The notes under the pieces were generated by a model that made no database searches, was not told where the DNA came from, and worked only from the letters and a program-made list of their open reading frames with translations. 64,000 bases of DNA from Alkaliphilus sp. NP8 (GTDB lineage Bacteria > Bacillota > Clostridia > Peptostreptococcales > Natronincolaceae). The translations under genes were made by a program, and so were the position numbers. Shown in pieces: positions 1 to 7,833 of the stretch. How positions within the stretch are numbered: position 1 is the first letter of the stretch; each line of letters starts with the position of its first letter. The stretch covers positions 79,465-143,464 of the forward strand of contig JADWMM010000001.1 of NCBI GenBank assembly GCA_015978205.1. The letters run 5' to 3'.

Positions 1-525
1 CGCTTTCTTATAAATCCATTTTTCGCCTTGATATAGTATCTTTGCTACTATACTATTACGCCTCAAAGATCCATAAGCAACAATACTTTCCGGCCATAAG
101 TCTCTTACTTCACAAATACAAGGAATTCCAAATTTCTTTGCAATCTTAATGCCGGCTACTAAAGTAAGTGGATGTACACTTGAAGCTAGTATTACGTCTG
201 GTTTACCATTTAACTCTGCATAATTCTCAGCAGTAGGACATATATTTTTATAAAAAGAGACCATATTTATAATTCTCTTCTTTCCATTTCCTGAATACTG
301 AGGAGTTTTAACAACTACAAACGGAATATCTCCAGATTCTTTTCTTGTAAAAACATTTCCCGCAATATCTATACTTTTGTTAGAATTATGGAAGGTAGAA
401 GCACAGAATATCGTTGGCTCATATCCATTTTTTAATAAGTTTTCAGCTAACCAATAATGCCTACCAGCTTTGTTTTCAATCATCCCAGTAGCATAATGAT
501 TCCATATCCAAATTTTTTTCTTCAT
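1..525 (-). CDS. Glycosyltransferase, GT4/WbuB-like (3' end cut by window edge)
   Basis: This is the N-terminal 175 codons of a glycosyltransferase that runs off the left edge. The protein begins MKKKIWIWNHYATGM and continues with segments such as GRHYWLAENLLKNGYEP and VILASSVHPLTLVAGIKIAKKFGIP, which resemble the donor-independent N-terminal Rossmann domain of GT-B fold family 4 enzymes of the WbuB type. These transfer a sugar from a nucleotide-sugar to a lipid-linked glycan on the cytoplasmic face. The ATG at 525 has AGGAG about 10 bases upstream; an ATG slightly further upstream hits a stop after three codons. It is the most distal gene visible in the polysaccharide operon, 41 bases after the FemAB-like gene. 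Family assignment is fairly sure; the sugar and linkage are unknown. Confidence 0.8.
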   Translation of the reverse strand, partial: MKKKIWIWNHYATGMIENKAGRHYWLAENLLKNGYEPTIFCASTFHNSNKSIDIAGNVFTRKESGDIPFVVVKTPQYSGNGKKRIINMVSFYKNICPTAENYAELNGKPDVILASSVHPLTLVAGIKIAKKFGIPCICEVRDLWPESIVAYGSLRRNSIVAKILYQGEKWIYKKA

Positions 526-566
526 TGTTTCATAGCTCCTATTCTATATTCATAAAAAGTTTGAAA

Positions 567-1625
567 TTACTTTCTGTAAATTGGAAAAAAAGTAGCACAA
601 TCATCAAGATTACCTTCCCTTTTACGAATACTACTTAGCTCATCATATTTTTCTTGATTAAATATTTTTTTTCCAATAGAAAAATATGTTTCAGAATTCT
701 TATTAAATGTTTTTTTGAACTTAAACAAACTATCTTCCTTGCTCCCCAAACCTCCACCTAAATGGAATGACTTATATCCGTTCTCACAACCCCAGCATGC
801 AGCTTCATATAAAAGTAAATTTGTTGCTGCTAAATTCTGATATTCTCTATCAGTTGCCGATAAATGATAGTGCATTTTATCATTTCCAAACAAAATCATA
901 GAGGATGAAATAACTCTTTCTTCAAATACAGCGTAGAATATCAAACAATTATATTTCAGATCTTTTAATACGCTTCTGTAAAAATCCATATCGAAATAAT
1001 AATAATCAGTAGCATTATCTTTGTTCATAGTAGCGTTATATAAAGGAATAAATTCATCAATTAACTTTGGACTTCTCCCCCAAAATATTTCCACACCTGA
1101 CTTTATTGCTTTTCTAATAACATTGCGATTCTTGCTACTTAGATCATTCCAAATTTGCTCCTTTGAAATTAAATCCATCGTAATTGTATTACCTAAATCA
1201 ATAACATCATATATACCTTTGCTAAGCTCAGCGTTTTGCAAAACAGGATGAAAACGAACGAACTCACTGATGATATTATTTGAAGCGCAGTATTTTGAAA
1301 ACGCATCATTTAGTTGAATCATATCTGTTTCATTTATTGCACCTTCAACAATAAATCCACCATAGCCATAGGGTGTAGTAATATCAAAATATGTTTTAGG
1401 TTCTATTTTCCTTCTAAAATTTCTGTCCTTCTCGATGTCTCGTTTCATGACTACATTCATTGCCCGGATTTTTTCGTCATCATAGTAAAAAAGTATAGGT
1501 TCACCATCACCATGTATCTTAAATGCTTTTGTATAACCTGATAGGTAATACACATCATGCTTTTCAAAACTCTTTACTATTGAATCCCATTTATCTGCTT
1601 CTTCTAAAGTAATTATTGAAAACAA
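567..1625 (-). CDS. FemAB/GNAT-like aminoacyl or acyl transferase
   Basis: A 352-residue protein of the GNAT/FemAB fold. The C-terminal half (about residues 150-350) carries the pattern typical of FemAB-like proteins: SSKNRNVIRKAIKSG, then an acetyltransferase core with FEERVISSSMILFG, a YHLSATD strand and a LGGGLGS loop. Known FemX/FemAB enzymes move an amino acid from aminoacyl-tRNA onto a peptidoglycan precursor; relatives in capsule clusters acylate sugars. The start is probably a TTG at 1625 with GAGG upstream; I see no in-frame ATG nearby. It lies 23 bases after the second DegT-like gene and just before a glycosyltransferase, so a role in decorating the glycan with an amino acid or acyl group is likely. 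Substrate unknown. Confidence 0.72.
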   Translation of the reverse strand: MFSIITLEEADKWDSIVKSFEKHDVYYLSGYTKAFKIHGDGEPILFYYDDEKIRAMNVVMKRDIEKDRNFRRKIEPKTYFDITTPYGYGGFIVEGAINETDMIQLNDAFSKYCASNNIISEFVRFHPVLQNAELSKGIYDVIDLGNTITMDLISKEQIWNDLSSKNRNVIRKAIKSGVEIFWGRSPKLIDEFIPLYNATMNKDNATDYYYFDMDFYRSVLKDLKYNCLIFYAVFEERVISSSMILFGNDKMHYHLSATDREYQNLAATNLLLYEAACWGCENGYKSFHLGGGLGSKEDSLFKFKKTFNKNSETYFSIGKKIFNQEKYDELSSIRKREGNLDDCATFFPIYRK

Positions 1626-1648
1626 ATTAACACATCCTCTTCTTACTT

Positions 1649-2710
1649 CTAAACGAATTCTTTAATCGCTTCTATTATTCTTTTCATATCATCAATTCCA
1701 TAACGTTGATCGCAGGGGATTGATAAGATTGTATCGTATATTTTCTTTGTTGTTTTATTCATGGGTCCTTCTAACTGATTGGGAATCGGCCAATGAACAG
1801 GACAATAAATTCCTTTAGAAATTAGATAAGATCTAAGTTTATTTCTATCGCGATTTACATATATGGGGAAGAACAACGGCGTTACATCATAATCGATACT
1901 TTTAAATATAACTTCTACTTCCCTAATATTGTTCAGGTTTCTTAATAAGAATTCGTAGTTCAATCTTCTAGTTCTCTTTAATTTTATGGCGTCTAAATTC
2001 TTAATAATTATTTCTGACATTTTATCTATTCTATAACTACTAAAGTCTTTATCTAATAATTCCTCTGCTTTTCCAAAACCCTTTAAGTAATCCTGCTTTA
2101 AAGATTTATCCAGTGTCTTGATGTATTCAAACTTCTGCTGTAAACTAGAAACTCTTAAATCTACAAATTGATTTGGTGGATAAGGTAATTTATTATTATT
2201 AGTTCCTCTTGATGCTAGAAATCCTCCACTTGGTATACCGAACCATTTACGTATACTACCTACAACAAAATCGTTACATATATCGTTTTTATAACTTGAA
2301 AAAAGTGTATGAGTGACATCTTCGATAATTATTACTGAGTTAGCCCTAAGCTTTGAAATTATATCGCTTAATTCTTTATTTGTCGGAAAACCAAAATACC
2401 CCATGTGAATAAATATACCTAGTTCAATATTATCTGTATTAATATTTACAGGTCTAAAATAGTCATCAACATCGTAGTAGCTTATTTCATAACCAGCTTT
2501 TTCAAAAGGAAGAATCACAGAATCGCAAATATAGGAAGGTAATAATGCTTTTTTTGTTTTGGGGTTAACTTGGTCTAAGAACAAACTAATAGCCCCTCTA
2601 CCTGATGAAGTAAAAACTACGTTCCCAAATTTATTTAGCCAATGCGGGATTTCGGATTTTTCCTTATATATATGGTTCTTATCTATCCAAAATTCACTGC
2701 CTATCTCCAT
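1649..2710 (-). CDS. DegT/DnrJ/EryC1/StrS-like PLP-dependent enzyme
   Basis: A 353-residue fold-type I PLP enzyme related to DegT/DnrJ sugar aminotransferases, though shorter and more divergent than the other copy at 7834-8964. Visible landmarks are the PLP-phosphate loop (TSSGRGAISLFL, about residues 34-45), the pyridine-nitrogen aspartate (IIIEDVTHT, D131) and the Schiff-base lysine (GSIRKWFGIPSGG, K155), so it should be catalytically competent. Such enzymes usually aminate keto-sugars; divergent members act on other carbonyl substrates. The ATG start has GAAGGTG upstream. It lies directly downstream of the B12-mutase-like gene. It may act on the product of that enzyme rather than on a nucleotide sugar, but this is inference. 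Confidence 0.8.
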   Translation of the reverse strand: MEIGSEFWIDKNHIYKEKSEIPHWLNKFGNVVFTSSGRGAISLFLDQVNPKTKKALLPSYICDSVILPFEKAGYEISYYDVDDYFRPVNINTDNIELGIFIHMGYFGFPTNKELSDIISKLRANSVIIIEDVTHTLFSSYKNDICNDFVVGSIRKWFGIPSGGFLASRGTNNNKLPYPPNQFVDLRVSSLQQKFEYIKTLDKSLKQDYLKGFGKAEELLDKDFSSYRIDKMSEIIIKNLDAIKLKRTRRLNYEFLLRNLNNIREVEVIFKSIDYDVTPLFFPIYVNRDRNKLRSYLISKGIYCPVHWPIPNQLEGPMNKTTKKIYDTILSIPCDQRYGIDDMKRIIEAIKEFV

Positions 2711-2735
2711 TTATAACACCTTCATTTCAAATCAC

Positions 2736-4640
2736 TCATATAGAGATAATTATTCTCTGCTTCAAATTATATTCCGCATCTTTCAAGTTACTCTTTGCAA
2801 TTTCTATTATTTGTTCAGTCTTCATTACATTATTGTTTTCATCCACAACTTTAACACTTCCTCTAACCGGTTTGGTTCTCCAATTCTTAGCGTGTTTAAA
2901 CTCTTCAACTTCACCCCATAAATATGGCACTGGTAAGAATCCAGCTGCAAATATTTTGTAGAATCCTTCTGGCGAATATGGGTCATCAATACTGTCTTCG
3001 ATAGCAGAAATTACTTTAATTGCGGATTGGTACAATTCTGCTGATCTTTCATTTACATCAAGATTCTTTGCCATATCCTCAATTTTGCCACGTTTCCTCA
3101 TTTCACGATACTTCTGTAAAGAATACTGTGTAATCTGTATGCTTTCATTTATTATTTCTGGTGTTGCTAAATGTGAAGCTTCCGAGTAACTAACCACATG
3201 AATAATAGGTGGACTCATTTCATTATACGGATCAATATCATCCATTAATGCAGTCACTGCCGCTAATTGAATCCTTGCTTCATAAAGATTAGGCTTAAAG
3301 TAGTCCAAACCAGCTCTTGGCTGTAATAAGACCCTAAAATTACTATCTTCTAAACTTCTCACAAGTTTTATCATTGCTCGCGACTTAGCTAAATCTTGTA
3401 TCCCCCAAGTAAATCTTGGTGTATTAAGCATATTCTGTAATATAAAAGTTTTGATTCCTAATTTCTTTGCAAGTTTTGCTGCCAAATATGCAGACACAAT
3501 ATAGGTAACATCATCAGCTCCTCTAAAAGCAAAATGATGTGGAACATTGGCTTCAAAAGGCTTTTCTGTTTTAGCAATATATTTTATGGTATCAATATGT
3601 TGTTTTAGATTGGTATAAACATCATATGGGCCTCTTTCATCCAGCTTATTAAACCACCATAGTGATAATGCATGCCAACAAATATTTAATGTTTGCTCGT
3701 GCATTTGAGCTAGACTTGGTATATTTTTTGTCCCTGCATAAGTTCTAACTAATAATGGTCTAGATGCTTCCCATATCATTCTATACTCTTCAGGCGAGTT
3801 AACTGGTACTCCGCCACCATTGGTTTTCCCTTCCCAATCCTCACCAAAGTTTGACTGAGTTAATTGAGAACTCCCGATTGAAAGAATATCTAGATAATTA
3901 GATTTTGCTAATGTTTTAGCCCATAGCAAGAACTCATTTACTGATTCAATTCTAGTTGCTGAAGAACAATATGGACCTACATGTGCCCTCATTAACGGCT
4001 CAAAAGAATCTTTTATGCCTGAATCAATTCTCTTAGTTACAGAATCCTTCATTGTTCCAAACTCAGGATAGTTAGATCTATCAATAGGTTTATAATCTAT
4101 ATATTCTTGTGAATCAATAATTTTCTTTCCAAATCCCATCAATAGATCATCATATTTACTGCCTTCATATATATCACTTGGAATTCTATCCTCAGAAACA
4201 CCCATCTTTGTAAGTGTTTCTCTGACAGATTCTCCTCCAATAAATGTTTTTACAAATCCCTTAAACTCTTTATCAATTGTTTCACACGTTTTCGGTAGAC
4301 CACCAAAAAATACTGTCTCTACTTGCCCCCCCTGAAATCTCATTAACTTGGCATTTTTCATTTCTTCAAGAAGGTAGCCTATCATGTTAACTGCATCATC
4401 TTGGTCCAGTCTATAACTAATTCCTAGTCTCTCAATCTTATTGGTTATTATCCAATCTACAACAACTTTACGATGTAGTTCGTGTTTGTAATTATTCATT
4501 GCCTTTGCAACTAAATCGTCTGCTACAATAACATCATAGCCACAATCACGCACCAGTTCAGCTGCTGAATTAATCCCCATTGTATGTGCATCAATAGCTG
4601 GTTTTATGAACCCATATTTTGCGTTTATTGTATTATTCAT
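2736..4640 (-). CDS. Fused cobalamin-dependent mutase, glutamate-mutase (methylaspartate mutase)-like
   Basis: A 634-residue fusion. Residues 1-150 look like a cobalamin-binding Rossmann domain with the DxHxxG signature (IDAHTMG; H19 would be the lower cobalt ligand) and a later GG loop (FFGGLP, about 113). Residues 190-634 resemble the catalytic barrel subunit of glutamate mutase (MutE/GlmE): the NGGG loop at 274-277, QPRAG near 440 and a SYSEASHLATPEI segment near 484 that matches the MutE THEAxGIPT region as I remember it. Classical glutamate mutase uses separate S and E subunits; here they form one chain with the S part first. The glutamate-contacting E of the NEGGG loop appears as N, so the substrate may differ. 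It has a perfect AAAGGAGGT ribosome site and overlaps the dehydrogenase gene by 8 bases, suggesting coupled translation. Confidence 0.78.
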   Translation of the reverse strand: MNNTINAKYGFIKPAIDAHTMGINSAAELVRDCGYDVIVADDLVAKAMNNYKHELHRKVVVDWIITNKIERLGISYRLDQDDAVNMIGYLLEEMKNAKLMRFQGGQVETVFFGGLPKTCETIDKEFKGFVKTFIGGESVRETLTKMGVSEDRIPSDIYEGSKYDDLLMGFGKKIIDSQEYIDYKPIDRSNYPEFGTMKDSVTKRIDSGIKDSFEPLMRAHVGPYCSSATRIESVNEFLLWAKTLAKSNYLDILSIGSSQLTQSNFGEDWEGKTNGGGVPVNSPEEYRMIWEASRPLLVRTYAGTKNIPSLAQMHEQTLNICWHALSLWWFNKLDERGPYDVYTNLKQHIDTIKYIAKTEKPFEANVPHHFAFRGADDVTYIVSAYLAAKLAKKLGIKTFILQNMLNTPRFTWGIQDLAKSRAMIKLVRSLEDSNFRVLLQPRAGLDYFKPNLYEARIQLAAVTALMDDIDPYNEMSPPIIHVVSYSEASHLATPEIINESIQITQYSLQKYREMRKRGKIEDMAKNLDVNERSAELYQSAIKVISAIEDSIDDPYSPEGFYKIFAAGFLPVPYLWGEVEEFKHAKNWRTKPVRGSVKVVDENNNVMKTEQIIEIAKSNLKDAEYNLKQRIIISI

Positions 4641-5730
4641 AAGAAGACCTCCTTTCGAAGATTGTCTTTAGCTCGTTATTTTGTGCTGAAATATCCAAAT
4701 AATCTAGATTACGCCCTGTTGTTCTGAAATCAAAATTCAATAGTTTTGATGCTAGATCAATGATTAGAGTTGTATAGCCCATATCAAGACCTAGTTTCAA
4801 ACCAATTGATTCTAATGGAACTAACCCACAGGATACATCCTCAAAAATATATCTATGTTTTAATGATCCTGGCGCATCAATTGTTTTGTATGCTTCATTA
4901 TTCTGAATACATTCATAAAGATTATTTCCTGTAACATGGTAGGTTCTTATCAACCACTCTTTTGTAGATTCAACTTTATGCCCTAAAGCTTCTGATACAG
5001 CAACTCTTTCATCATCAATTTTTTCAATTAATTGGCCTACTGTAGGCGTTATCCCATCATAATAGTATTTATAAATATTTTTCTCGCTTTCAGTCCATCC
5101 AGTATTCAAAAGCAACGGTGCACAGTGTAGGACCATTCCTACATTTCCAATAGATGTCTGAATCATAGACTGAGCTGAGGAAAAATAATTCCGAATACAC
5201 TGAGGTAAATAATCAATTATACTTTCAGATGAATTAATATCTAATGATGAAATTAATACAGAATCCTTAAAAGCAATTATATTTACTGCATCTTCATCTA
5301 TTTTTCTACACGTATAAATTATTGTCTGTGTTTCCGCGATTATTTGGTCGTACTGGTTATTGAATTTTTCATAGATATTTCTAAATTCTAAAGCCCCAAA
5401 GGTTCTTCCAGGGTTTAGTACTATGACGGTTGATTTGTTTATATTTTTTGATATTAATTCAGCGAGTTCCTTATGTGAATTTGCAGGTGTCGTAATCAAA
5501 ATAATATCCGGATTCTTCAGGGCAATATCAACATCATTTGTTACACAATGAATCGGAATATTTCCACTAACAACACCTTCACATCTAATGATATGAGTTT
5601 TTATAAGCTTTTCTATCGTACTATGTGATCTGTTCCAAAGGGTTACTTCATTACCTTCTTTGCTCAAGTGAACAGCCATTGCTATACCTGAGTTTCCAGC
5701 ACCAATTACTGTTACTTTCACCTCATCCAC
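4633..5730 (-). CDS. NAD(P)-dependent opine (octopine/nopaline) dehydrogenase-like protein
   Basis: A 365-residue protein with an N-terminal Rossmann fold (VTVIGAGNSGIAMAVHLSKEG, the GxGxxG dinucleotide motif) and a C-terminal helical domain of the octopine/nopaline dehydrogenase type (NVGMVLHCAPLLLNTG near 190-205, a HVTGNNLYE segment, and RYIFEDVSCGLVPLESIG). Family members reductively join an amino acid and a 2-oxo acid to give an N-carboxyalkyl amino acid (opine) or reduce related substrates. The ATG at 5730 follows AAGG/GGTGG; a GTG three codons later is a less likely start. It sits between the ATP-grasp and B12-mutase genes in one operon. I infer that it makes or modifies the acid that the ATP-grasp enzyme ligates. 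Confidence 0.8.
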   Translation of the reverse strand: MDEVKVTVIGAGNSGIAMAVHLSKEGNEVTLWNRSHSTIEKLIKTHIIRCEGVVSGNIPIHCVTNDVDIALKNPDIILITTPANSHKELAELISKNINKSTVIVLNPGRTFGALEFRNIYEKFNNQYDQIIAETQTIIYTCRKIDEDAVNIIAFKDSVLISSLDINSSESIIDYLPQCIRNYFSSAQSMIQTSIGNVGMVLHCAPLLLNTGWTESEKNIYKYYYDGITPTVGQLIEKIDDERVAVSEALGHKVESTKEWLIRTYHVTGNNLYECIQNNEAYKTIDAPGSLKHRYIFEDVSCGLVPLESIGLKLGLDMGYTTLIIDLASKLLNFDFRTTGRNLDYLDISAQNNELKTIFERRSSYE

Positions 5731-5806
5731 CTACCTTCATAAACAAACTAAAATATAATATAGTAATTTACAGTGTATACACCTAATTAAAAGTAATTCT
5801 AAAGTG

Positions 5807-7099
5807 CTAAGATTTTTTATCTAGATAGCTTGTGTGGAAACTATCTATTAACATTGATTCTCCATCCTCGCCAATGATTTTCAGTTCTTCTTTTATTGTT
5901 TTTATAGTTTTAATTAGTGATTCATTGTTTTGAGAAACTAGATGCACTCTCCCAAAAACCTGAGCAGTTGTATTTGCTACAGATTCATGTATACTGTCAC
6001 CTTCAAAATATGTTTGCATTATATTGACAACGTCTTCTAAGCTGCATATTTTATCCATGCCTACGATTCTACTTATTACTCCTGGTTTAATATGTAGAAT
6101 TAAAATAAACCCTTTTTTATTAAAATTAGGTGATATCTTTGATGTAACTTCGTCAGTACACATTCTCCCAGTTAATGCATAATCAATAAGCATCTCAAGA
6201 TGATTTACTCCATTTATCTTCGAGATAACTTGATAACTCTGTCCACCACCTAACCGATAACCCATTTCGTAGAAATAAAATTCTCCATTTTCATAGAATG
6301 ATTGAATGTATAAAACACCGTTTTTTAAACCTAAATTCTTAAACATATTCTGAACATTTTTATCAACTTCATTTATATAAGTATCTACGTAAATTGACGG
6401 ATAAAATACTCCTGTAGTCAAAGGTGGTAAGGATTTATCATTTTGATAAGTATATAAATCTCCGACAGAAGAAAGATGAATCTCGCCGTCAACAATTACA
6501 TAATCCAAATTAATTCCACTCTTCGATAAATCCATTAATTTTTCAATCACTATATCTTTGCTTTCAGAAAATTCCAGAGCTTTATTATACCCAATCAGTA
6601 ATTCATCTTGATTATTACAAATTGTGATCCCTTTTGATCCACTACTATCTACAGGTTTTACAATAACTGGATATATGATGTCGCTTGTTTGTTCTTTTGC
6701 TAAAATGTCTTCCAATTCATATTCTGGAACTACAGAAATATTATTTTTTTTACAAAGAGCTTTAAACTTTCTTTTGTTCATTGTAATTTCTAGCTGTTCT
6801 CTTGTCGCATAAAAGTGGCTTCCTAAAATCTCACAAACTTTTCTTGTGTTTTCTAAATTTGAATCAATAAAACTAGTTATAACACCATCAACGTTTTTAT
6901 TTTTCACTAAATTTACCATAGCATTAATGTCAGAAGTACTAACCATACAACTCTCATCAGCAACTTTCTTTGCTGGAGAGTTATCGTACCAATCAGTTAC
7001 TATGGTATATATATTCTTTTCTTTTGCTTTTTTTACAATATCGCATGCTAATGCAAGTCCATTTGATATAAGTAATGTCTTTTTTTTATCATTTCCCAT
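5807..7099 (-). CDS. ATP-grasp ligase
   Basis: An ATP-grasp enzyme of about 430 residues. The N-terminal pre-grasp Rossmann domain (LLISNGLALACDIVKKAKEK) is followed by a biotin-carboxylase/D-Ala-D-Ala-ligase-like grasp core: MNKRKFKALCKKNNI lid helix, YPVIVKPVDSSGSKGI (ATP-binding lysine and glycine loop, about 150-165), IVIEKLM, and FYFYEMGYRLGGG for the metal/phosphate site. These enzymes couple ATP cleavage to forming an amide or ester between a carboxylate and an amine. A GTG at 7108 would overlap the ribosome site GGAGAGTGA; the ATG at 7099 is the better start. It lies between the initiating sugar transferase and the opine dehydrogenase. I infer ligation of an amino-acid-like acid to an amino sugar or another amine; substrate unproven. 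Confidence 0.82.
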   Translation of the reverse strand: MGNDKKKTLLISNGLALACDIVKKAKEKNIYTIVTDWYDNSPAKKVADESCMVSTSDINAMVNLVKNKNVDGVITSFIDSNLENTRKVCEILGSHFYATREQLEITMNKRKFKALCKKNNISVVPEYELEDILAKEQTSDIIYPVIVKPVDSSGSKGITICNNQDELLIGYNKALEFSESKDIVIEKLMDLSKSGINLDYVIVDGEIHLSSVGDLYTYQNDKSLPPLTTGVFYPSIYVDTYINEVDKNVQNMFKNLGLKNGVLYIQSFYENGEFYFYEMGYRLGGGQSYQVISKINGVNHLEMLIDYALTGRMCTDEVTSKISPNFNKKGFILILHIKPGVISRIVGMDKICSLEDVVNIMQTYFEGDSIHESVANTTAQVFGRVHLVSQNNESLIKTIKTIKEELKIIGEDGESMLIDSFHTSYLDKKS

Positions 7100-7135
7100 T
7101 GGGTTCACTCTCCATTTTAATAAATAGAATACCGA

Positions 7136-7816
7136 CTAAGAATTAAATCCTTCTGTTTCCATTTCTTTCTTTCTATATTCATGAAAGTTTTCTGGCTTAT
7201 CAATACCTGCTACGCCTATATCTTTACGATTCAACACTTTTCCAACAGTTTTAATAATTATTTTTATATCTAAAATAAAACTTATATCTTTAACATAATC
7301 ATAATCATATTTAAATTTTCGATCCCAATCTATAGAATTTCTTCCGTTAACCTGTGCAAGACCTGTTAATCCTGGCCTTACATTATGCCTTTGTTTTTCA
7401 ACGGAATTATAATAAGGTAGATATGATACAGCCAGTGGCCGAGGACCAACTAATGACATATCACCTTTAAGGATATTGAACACCTCTGGAAGTTCATCCA
7501 GCGAAGTAGATCTTAGTAACCTTCCGAACTTAGTTAATCTTTTTTCATCAGAAAGCAGCTCTCCATTCTCGTCTCTCTGGTCAGTCATGGTCCTGAACTT
7601 GTACATGGTGAATATCTTCTCATTAAGCCCAGGTCTTTTCTGTTTAAATAGCACCGGACTACCAAGCTTCAACCTAACAAGGATAGCAACAACTATAAGC
7701 ACCGGACTTAAGACGAAAATTGCCATCAAAGACAAAATGAAGTCCATTGGTCTTTTAAGAATTCTTCTATATATACCTTTATTCACTTTTTCTTCTTCTT
7801 TCACTTCACTCTGCAT
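7136..7816 (-). CDS. Initiating sugar-phosphate transferase (PglC/WbaP family)
   Basis: A 226-residue bacterial sugar transferase that moves a phospho-sugar from a nucleotide sugar to undecaprenyl phosphate, starting assembly of the repeat unit at the membrane. One N-terminal membrane/re-entrant helix (RPMDFILSLMAIFVLSPVLI) is followed by the family core: FKQKRPG, MYKFRTM, STSLDELPEVFNILKGDMS, VGPRPL and RPGLTGLAQVNGRN. The length matches the minimal PglC/EpsL type rather than the long WbaP form. It is 17 bases from the DegT aminotransferase gene, a pairing seen with bacillosamine-like sugars (PglE/PglC), although no dehydratase or acetyltransferase of that pathway is visible. Base composition rises from about 30% to about 40-44% GC in the 5' half of this gene. 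Confidence 0.92.
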   Translation of the reverse strand: MQSEVKEEEKVNKGIYRRILKRPMDFILSLMAIFVLSPVLIVVAILVRLKLGSPVLFKQKRPGLNEKIFTMYKFRTMTDQRDENGELLSDEKRLTKFGRLLRSTSLDELPEVFNILKGDMSLVGPRPLAVSYLPYYNSVEKQRHNVRPGLTGLAQVNGRNSIDWDRKFKYDYDYVKDISFILDIKIIIKTVGKVLNRKDIGVAGIDKPENFHEYRKKEMETEGFNS

Positions 7817-7833
7817 CTCTTATCACCCACTTC

